Below are positions 59,254 to 64,000 of a DNA stretch of 64,000 bases, piece after piece. Origin of the DNA: Chloroflexota bacterium (GTDB taxonomy: Bacteria > Chloroflexota > Anaerolineae > Promineifilales > Promineifilaceae); assembly GCA_022616275.1 (NCBI GenBank), contig JAKEFB010000031.1:1-64000 (forward strand), given 5' to 3'. The position numbers and the translations under genes are program-made. Position 1 is the first letter of the stretch, and every line of letters starts with the position of its first letter. Under the pieces are notes generated by a model. That model searched no databases and had not been told where the DNA came from. It was given only the letters and a program-made list of their open reading frames with translations.

Positions 59254-59874
59254 CTACCCTTTTTTCATCCGCAGTTGCAGGGGGAAGGTTTCCTCGGCCG
59301 GGGTAATGATGAACATGTAATGATAATCTTCGACCAGCTTGCTCCGGTCGGTCTTGGGGTCGGTAAATTCGTTGTAGTCCCACCAGCGGCTGGCGAATTC
59401 GGCAAAAGTCAGGATGTGGTCGCGGGAGACGTAATCCTTGTAGGGGTCTACGATGATCAGCTCGTTCTTGTCCAGGTCCACGTAGGTGACGACGCTGAAA
59501 TGGCCGTAGTCGTCTTCGTCGTCGTCCTCATCCTCCTCGTCGCCGTCAAAGATACCCTGCCACTCCACGCCGACCGGGTGGCGAAACTCATCTACCAGCC
59601 GGATCAGCTCCTTCAATTTGGCGTTTTTCTTGTACCAGAACTGGGTCTGGGGGGCGAGTTGCCGGACGGCCAGGGCCAACTGGTCCGGCCGCATGCCTTG
59701 CAGCTCAATGTATTCGGCCGCGCCGCCGCTCTCGGCAACCATTTCCTGAGTGACTTCAATGCCCAGGTTGCTGAGCAACATTTGAATGACGGCCGGGCCG
59801 CAATGGGACTCGGAGATCTGGTGGGCCCGCCGGATCTGGAAATATTCAATCGGCTCGCTATATCTTCTTGGCAT
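59254..59874 (-). CDS. C39-like (papain-fold) cysteine peptidase
   Basis: About 206 residues. The probable catalytic Cys is in ISESHCGPAVIQMLLSNLG, the His in YGHFSVVTYVD and the Asp in LIIVDPYKDY, the order of C39-type peptidases. An acidic run (GDEEDEDDDEDD) sits directly before the His. No signal peptide or transporter is attached, so it is probably cytoplasmic. ATG 59874 overlaps the ATP-grasp gene by 17 bases, which points to coupled translation and joint function. Confidence 0.72.
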   Translation of the reverse strand: MPRRYSEPIEYFQIRRAHQISESHCGPAVIQMLLSNLGIEVTQEMVAESGGAAEYIELQGMRPDQLALAVRQLAPQTQFWYKKNAKLKELIRLVDEFRHPVGVEWQGIFDGDEEDEDDDEDDYGHFSVVTYVDLDKNELIIVDPYKDYVSRDHILTFAEFASRWWDYNEFTDPKTDRSKLVEDYHYMFIITPAEETFPLQLRMKKG

Positions 59875-60967
59875 GTTTGCTGACGAGACTGGCCAGGACT
59901 TCCTCAAAGGTGACGCCATAGAGAGCCAGGACCTCGGTAAACGGCAGGCCCATGTCCGGGCCAAAGGCGGTGTTGGGGTTGCAGTCGGTAAAGTAGGGGA
60001 TTTGCGTTTCCTCGTCCACCCGGATGTCGAACTTGGCATAGTCCTTGTACCGTAGGGCGGTGAAGGCTTTGCTGGTCAGCTTTTCAATCTTGGAGGCCAG
60101 CGATTCCTCGACCGGACGGTACTTATAGGCATTTTTGTCCTCGTAACTTTCCAGGCTGGTGAAGGCGTGTTTGCCGTCCGGCTTGGTGCGGAAGATCTTT
60201 TCGCCCAGGAAGACGTGCCGTTTGCGGTTGTCTTCAAAGAGCACGGCCGTGATTTCCGGGCCGTCTATGAAACGTTCGACGATGACCGGGACCTTATAGG
60301 CGCTCAGTAGCTCGTCCACCCGCTGTTGGGCCTCTTTCAACGTTTCCTTGACGGCGGCTGCGTCAATGCCGACGCTGCCGCCACTTTCGTTGAGCTTGAC
60401 GATGAGGGGCAGGCCCAAATCTTCACGGACATTTGTGCCCCGGCGGGCGATGAACTGGTAGTCGGGGGTAGGGATGTCGTTGGCCAGCAGCATTTGCTTG
60501 AAGAGGTTGCGGTCGTTGCCGATGACCAGGCCGCGCATTCCCGCGCCGGTGTAAGGGATGTTGGCCAGCTCGAGGGCGGCCGGAATAGAGGTCTGCAGCG
60601 CGTCCCGGCCGCGCAGCGTGTCCACCAGGTTCAGGACCAGGTCGGGATCGTCTACGATGAGGTTGGTGAAGAAGTACTGGTCGCCGGGGTAGCCCCTGGC
60701 CGGCACGCCCAACTTTTCCAGGGTTTCAATCACTTCCTGAGCCCGCTCCTCGACTTCCAATTCAGCCTCGTAAGCTTCTTCGGTAGGGAACCACTCCCGC
60801 TCTACGTGGGAATAGGCTACAGCCACCAACTTTAAGTTCTTTAGCGCCCGCTTATTCACCGCCAGCTTAACTTTACGGGGCGTTTTGGCCTTGTGCCCAT
60901 TAGACCGGGCCGGCTTCTGGCCGTTTTTTTGCGTAGTTTTCTCACTCCTGGTCCGCGTTCTGGCCAT
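59858..60967 (-). CDS. ATP-grasp ligase, D-alanine-D-alanine ligase-like
   Basis: 369 residues. A basic, low-complexity N-terminal tail of ~45 residues (MARTRTRSEKTTQKNGQKP) precedes an ATP-grasp fold: GNDRNLFKQMLLANDIPTPDY, PLIVKLNESGGSVGI, VIVERFIDGPEITAVLF and TDCNPNTAFGPDMGLPF with the metal ligands. It could join amino acids or peptides with ATP. The usual Ddl partner residues for D-Ala are not clear, and the overlapping C39-like peptidase suggests a peptide or amide substrate instead. AGGAA lies just before ATG. Confidence 0.85.
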   Translation of the reverse strand: MARTRTRSEKTTQKNGQKPARSNGHKAKTPRKVKLAVNKRALKNLKLVAVAYSHVEREWFPTEEAYEAELEVEERAQEVIETLEKLGVPARGYPGDQYFFTNLIVDDPDLVLNLVDTLRGRDALQTSIPAALELANIPYTGAGMRGLVIGNDRNLFKQMLLANDIPTPDYQFIARRGTNVREDLGLPLIVKLNESGGSVGIDAAAVKETLKEAQQRVDELLSAYKVPVIVERFIDGPEITAVLFEDNRKRHVFLGEKIFRTKPDGKHAFTSLESYEDKNAYKYRPVEESLASKIEKLTSKAFTALRYKDYAKFDIRVDEETQIPYFTDCNPNTAFGPDMGLPFTEVLALYGVTFEEVLASLVSKHAKKI

Positions 60968-61067
60968 TATTCCTGTCCCTGGAGCTAGAGTCCTGAGTTA
61001 GAGTTAGAGTTCCGCTCACTTATCTGCATAGCGTAACCCAGAACGGACACAGTTGGCCTGTATCTCC

Positions 61068-61076
61068 TGGTATAAA
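61068..61076 (+). promoter_or_regulatory. candidate extended -10 promoter of trmD
   Basis: TGGTATAAA (TG, one base, TATAAA) lies ~110 bases before trmD. No clear -35 is seen. The transcript would carry the long repeat tract as a leader. Confidence 0.4.
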
Positions 61077-61083
61077 AACAGTT

Positions 61084-61182
61084 ACATTTCCACACCCCTA
61101 CACCCCTACACCTCCACACCCCCACACCTGACACTTGACACCTGACACTTGACACTTACTACCTGACACCTGATACTTCCCC
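61084..61182. repeat. short tandem repeat tract before trmD (ACACCCCT and ACACTTGAC units)
   Basis: CACACCCCTACACCCCTACAC units change into CCTGACACTTGACACCTGACACTTGACAC units, running up to two bases before the trmD ATG. It is the longest repeat tract in the window. It leaves no Shine-Dalgarno sequence other than weak ones. Confidence 0.9.
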
Positions 61183-61184
61183 CC

Positions 61185-61979
61185 ATGCGTATTGACATCT
61201 TGACCCTCTTCCCAGAAATGTTTTCCAGCTACCTGGCGGCCAGCATCTTGCAGCGGGCCCAGGAGGTGGGGTTGCTGGCCGTCCACCTGCACAACATTCG
61301 CGACTACGCGGCCGGCAAGCACCGCGTCACCGACGAACCACCCTATGGCGGCGGCGGGGGCATGGTGTTGAAGCCGGAGCCGATCTTTGCGGCGGTGGAG
61401 GCAGTGCTGGAGAGGGGGAGACAAGGAGACAGGGAGACAAGGAGACAAGGAGATAGTCCCTCTCCCCCTCTCCCCCTCTCCCCCTCTCCCCCTCTTATTT
61501 TGTTGACACCACAGGGCCGCCTCTTCAACCAGCGGGTAGCCCAGGAATTGGCCGGCCGGGAGTGGCTGGTGTTAATCTGCGGCCGGTACGAGGGGCTGGA
61601 CGAGCGGGTGCGCCAACACCTGGTGACGGACGAGATTTCAATCGGCGATTACGTCTTGACTGGCGGCGAGCTGGCGGCCATGGTCGTGGTAGACGCCGTG
61701 GCTCGGCTGATTCCCGGCGTGTTGGGCGCGGCCGACGCTGCCCAGGAAGACAGCCACGCCACCGGGCTGCTGGAAGGGCCGCACTACACCCGGCCGGAAA
61801 GCTTTCGCGGCTGGACCGTACCCGAGGTGCTGCGCTCTGGCCACGCTGCCAACATCGCCCGCTGGCGGCGGGAACAGGCGCTGCGCCGCACCTGGCAGCG
61901 CCGCCCGGAACTGCTACTGGCGGCCGCCCTGACTGAAGAAGACCGCCAGTTCCTGGCCATTTTGGCCGAAGGTATGTAG
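61185..61979 (+). CDS. trmD: tRNA (guanine-N1-)-methyltransferase with repeat-coded insert
   Basis: 264 residues. TrmD makes m1G37 in tRNAs and is usually essential. Family sequence: [59 protein letters not shown] and the trefoil-knot SAM site. Between VLERGR and LILLTPQG there is an extra ~22-residue stretch, rich in Arg/Gln/Gly/Asp then Pro/Ser/Leu, coded by tandem GGAGACA and CTCTCCCC units. The frame stays open, so the gene is probably functional. The stop TAG lies in a palindrome. Confidence 0.94.
   Translation: MRIDILTLFPEMFSSYLAASILQRAQEVGLLAVHLHNIRDYAAGKHRVTDEPPYGGGGGMVLKPEPIFAAVEAVLERGRQGDRETRRQGDSPSPPLPLSPSPPLILLTPQGRLFNQRVAQELAGREWLVLICGRYEGLDERVRQHLVTDEISIGDYVLTGGELAAMVVVDAVARLIPGVLGAADAAQEDSHATGLLEGPHYTRPESFRGWTVPEVLRSGHAANIARWRREQALRRTWQRRPELLLAAALTEEDRQFLAILAEGM
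61413..61498. repeat. tandem repeat insert within trmD
   Basis: A block of seven-base GGAGACA-like units followed by four eight-base CTCTCCCC units, in frame within the trmD coding sequence. The two halves are roughly inverted copies of one another (GAGAGGGGGAGA and TCTCCCCCTCTC). Confidence 0.9.
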
Positions 61980-62021
61980 GTGGGTGGTCAGGTAGCGCGC
62001 TACCTGACCACCCACCTGCAT
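61974..62021. repeat. long loopless palindrome at the end of trmD
   Basis: A 48-base palindrome with one mismatch (T opposite G). The left arm reads GTGGGTGGTCAGGTAGC and the centre GGTAGCGCGCTACC. It holds the last codon and TAG stop of trmD. Confidence 0.93.
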
Positions 62022-62033
62022 TGGAGACAGACA

Positions 62034-63128
62034 ATGCGTGGTTGTTCACGTTTACTGGCTTTACTGATGGCTTTGCTGTTTGTGGCTACGGCCGTGCCAG
62101 TTTTTTTCCTCTATAACCTGGCCCAGGTGATCACCGACCGGGAGGCGGTCAAGCAGGCGCTGAACGGCGAGGAGCTGCTGAGCGAGGTAGCCACGGCCAT
62201 GGTCCGCCAGGAGCTGGAGAACCAGCCAGGCGTGCGTGACCTGCCGGCCGTCGTCCGCGAGTCGGAGGCGCTGCAGGCAGCGCTGGATAACCTGTTGCCG
62301 CCCGGCTGGGCGGCCAGCCAGACGGACGCGGTGGTGGACGCGATTTTCAATTATCTGGAGACGGGCGACGAGGCGGCCCTGGTGGTGACGGTAGATACCG
62401 GGCCGCTGGTGGAGGCGTTGCGCGGCGAGGCCGGCCGGCAACTGGTCCTGGCCGTGCTCACCAGCCTGCCGCCCTGCACCACAGAGCTGCCAAACATAGA
62501 CCTGGCCACCGGCCAGATTGACATTCCCGGCTGCCTGCCCCAATTTATACCGGTGGACCTGCTGGCTACCCAACTGCATGCGACCGTGGTCCTGGTTATT
62601 GACAGCAGCGGCGGCACGCTGGGTAGCCAGGTCTTGCAATTTAACCTGCTGGACCCCAACATCCCCGGCACGGCCGAGGCCCGGCAAACCTTGCAGCGGC
62701 TGCGCCAGATTTACCTGGTGAGCGAGCGTTGGTCGTGGCTGTTGTGGCTGGCCCCCCTGGTCTGCCTGGCCCTGGTATTCCTCTTGGGCGTGCGCTCGCC
62801 GGGCGGCTTTGGCCACTGGCTGGGCTGGCCGATCCTGGCTACCGGCGGCCTGTCCCTGTTCCTGGCCTGGTTCAGCCCGTACCTGTTTGATTATGGCTTG
62901 CGGGTGGCGCCGCCGCTGCAGCAGGAAGGAGCGGTGCTGTTGGTCGGCCGCTTTGTCCGGGCGGCCGTGGAGGCGCTCATGGCTATCTGGCTGCAGCGAG
63001 TCATGCTCCAGGGCGCTCTGACGTTCATCGCCGGGCTCTTCCTGGTCGGTCTGGGCTTCATCGCCGGCTGGATGCTGGCCGAGGTCGGACCTGGGGCCGG
63101 TTCAGCTCGCGAGTGGGAGTATAGATAA
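62034..63128 (+). CDS. multi-spanning membrane protein, unknown function
   Basis: About 364 residues: an N-terminal helix (LLALLMALLFVATAVPVFFLY), then ~210 soluble residues predicted to be outside (with a Cys pair, PPCTTELPNIDLATGQIDIPGC), and four C-terminal helices (~235-345). GGAG lies 7-8 bases before ATG 62034. I do not recognise a family. Gene order with trmD is probably accidental, and a palindrome separates them. Confidence 0.65.
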   Translation: MRGCSRLLALLMALLFVATAVPVFFLYNLAQVITDREAVKQALNGEELLSEVATAMVRQELENQPGVRDLPAVVRESEALQAALDNLLPPGWAASQTDAVVDAIFNYLETGDEAALVVTVDTGPLVEALRGEAGRQLVLAVLTSLPPCTTELPNIDLATGQIDIPGCLPQFIPVDLLATQLHATVVLVIDSSGGTLGSQVLQFNLLDPNIPGTAEARQTLQRLRQIYLVSERWSWLLWLAPLVCLALVFLLGVRSPGGFGHWLGWPILATGGLSLFLAWFSPYLFDYGLRVAPPLQQEGAVLLVGRFVRAAVEALMAIWLQRVMLQGALTFIAGLFLVGLGFIAGWMLAEVGPGAGSAREWEYR

Positions 63129-63210
63129 ATCGCGAAAAGCGCGAATGAACGAATGGCGCCAATGATTTTTGATTGATTCGCGTGATTCGCTCCATTCGTG
63201 TAGATTATCA
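63126..63210. repeat. CGCGAATG-type dispersed repeat, copy 2
   Basis: CGCGAATGAACGAATGGCGCC, a T-rich spacer and GATTCGCGTGATTCGCTCC repeat the word pattern seen at 33107-33220. It sits between two convergent genes. Confidence 0.7.
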
Positions 63211-64000
63211 GGCTTCGCCAGGGGGCTGTTTTTTATCTTCTTTCTTTGTCTCTTCAGGCTCGGCCTGGGGTTCTTTGTGGGCCGCTTCGGCCGTTTCGGC
63301 CGGCTGGAGCGCTTCGGCCGCCTCTTCGGCGGCCTCCTCCGCCCGGAGTTCTTCCAGTACCTCTTCTTCGATTTCTTCGGCGGTGGCCCCGCGCCGGCCG
63401 AAGAGGAAGTCCCAGCCAATCATGGCCAGGGCCAGTTGGGGCAGGCCCCACCAGACCAGGACGAAGGTGATGACGTTCTTGGCCAGCGTTTGCTGTTGGA
63501 GAACCTGAACGCGGAGTTGTTCGATGGTCTCGTTGAGCCGGGTGGCAATGTCAATGTACTGGTCAATGAGGGCCGGGACTTCGGCGACGCGGCTATTAAT
63601 CGTCTCGATGTCCGTGGAGATGTCGCTGATGCTGGTGCTGACGGTGGCCAGGTTTTGCGAAGTCACCTCCAGGTTTACTTTGGTCGAGCGCAGGTTTTCC
63701 GGCAGGCCGTCCAGGCTGTCGCCCAGGGCGGTAAAGGTGTCGTCAAAGGGCACGACGGGGTCATAGTCAATACCCAGGTCGTAATGAATCTGGTTTCCCA
63801 GGATATTTTCGTCAATGGCAAACGAATTCAGGGTAATTAAGGTCTGGTCAATGGCCCCGGCCACCTGGGCAATGTTGGGAATGGCATCCTGCATCGCTTC
63901 GACGCTGGACGGCGCGTTTTCACTGACGACCACGGCCACTTGATCGATCAGCGGCCGGGTATTGGTGATGGTCCGGGCAATGTTGACGGCCGCGCCCTCC
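63208..64000 (-). CDS. membrane-anchored coiled-coil protein with acidic tail (partial, N-terminus off the right edge)
   Basis: The frame is open to the right edge (reading EGAAVNIARTITNTRP), so the 5' end is missing. The first ~165 residues are helical with spaced Thr/Ile/Asp, like an extracytoplasmic coiled coil. One membrane segment follows (NVITFVLVWWGLPQLALAMIG), then a cytoplasmic ~70-residue tail very rich in Glu, Ala and Lys (EEEVLEELRAEEAAEEAAEA). I recognise no family. It is convergent with the membrane protein before it. Confidence 0.6.
   Translation of the reverse strand, partial: EGAAVNIARTITNTRPLIDQVAVVVSENAPSSVEAMQDAIPNIAQVAGAIDQTLITLNSFAIDENILGNQIHYDLGIDYDPVVPFDDTFTALGDSLDGLPENLRSTKVNLEVTSQNLATVSTSISDISTDIETINSRVAEVPALIDQYIDIATRLNETIEQLRVQVLQQQTLAKNVITFVLVWWGLPQLALAMIGWDFLFGRRGATAEEIEEEVLEELRAEEAAEEAAEALQPAETAEAAHKEPQAEPEETKKEDKKQPPGEA

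Noticed and set aside
61084-61182. CRISPR-like look of the repeat tract
   Set aside because: Units are 7-9 bases in direct tandem with no unique spacers, and no cas genes are present.

Overview
The window looks like a GC-rich chromosomal segment from a Chloroflexota bacterium, most likely Anaerolineae-like. This is an inference from gene content: a paired M16 peptidase cluster, GAF-rich signalling proteins, secreted kelch proteins with FLPI-type tails, a T-box-controlled type-2-like IleRS, and intergenic DNA full of short tandem repeats and palindromes. Genes are dense on both strands. There are no rRNA genes, no CRISPR array, no insertion sequence and no phage. One tRNA gene (Pro, anticodon CGG) is present.

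Layout. 1-7376 (minus): M16 peptidase (active), GAF-GAF-PP2C phosphatase, M16 homologue lacking the zinc motif, acpS, alpha/beta hydrolase, class III aminotransferase and the start of a PIG-L deacetylase. 7556-9351 (plus): an ABC-2 exporter. 9357-13172 (minus): UDP-glucose dehydrogenase, FAD oxidoreductase and flippase-like protein. 13372-13507: tRNA-Pro with promoter and terminator. 13783-21432: MocR-type regulator divergent from a TetR regulator and a giant histidine kinase with nine GAF domains. 21381-28762 (minus): channel-like membrane protein, sbcC, sbcD and a secreted kelch protein. 28971-34385 (minus): consensus promoter, isoleucine T-box leader, alaX, an unknown gene and ileS. 34452-39336 (plus): secreted sugar-dehydrogenase-like protein, two stand-alone receiver proteins, metallo-hydrolase, Nudix hydrolase, small membrane protein and folD. 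39381-41223 (minus): mobA and hemW. 41432-42391 (plus): an orphan HAMP sensor. 42388-47128 (minus): MarR regulator plus a heterodimeric ABC exporter behind a near-consensus promoter. 47187-50637: a large secreted protein with fourteen kelch-like repeats. 50802-54528: rnhB and a cyclase/NB-ARC/TPR protein. 54770-56451: a toxin-antitoxin-like patch (possible HEPN-CBS protein, PIN-like protein, DUF433 protein). 56514-60967: two family-2 glycosyltransferases, rfbD, a C39-like peptidase and an ATP-grasp ligase. 61185-64000: trmD, a membrane protein and a partial membrane-anchored coiled-coil protein.

Most noteworthy points. (1) IleRS carries GVHH where class I synthetases have HIGH, a swapped form that I recall being linked to mupirocin hyper-resistance; its operon is led by a T-box whose specifier reads ATC. 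(2) Nearly every gene junction holds either a 7-8-base short tandem repeat or a near-perfect palindrome. These elements often supply the stop codon or last residues of the adjoining gene, and one repeat tract sits in frame inside trmD. (3) One palindrome ends two convergent genes with the same Pro-Ser-Ala-Gly-stop. (4) The ATP-grasp/C39-like peptidase pair and the HEPN-CBS/DUF433 patch are the best candidates for poorly described systems.

The only gene-free stretch longer than 300 bases is 33935-34451, which holds the T-box leader and its promoter.
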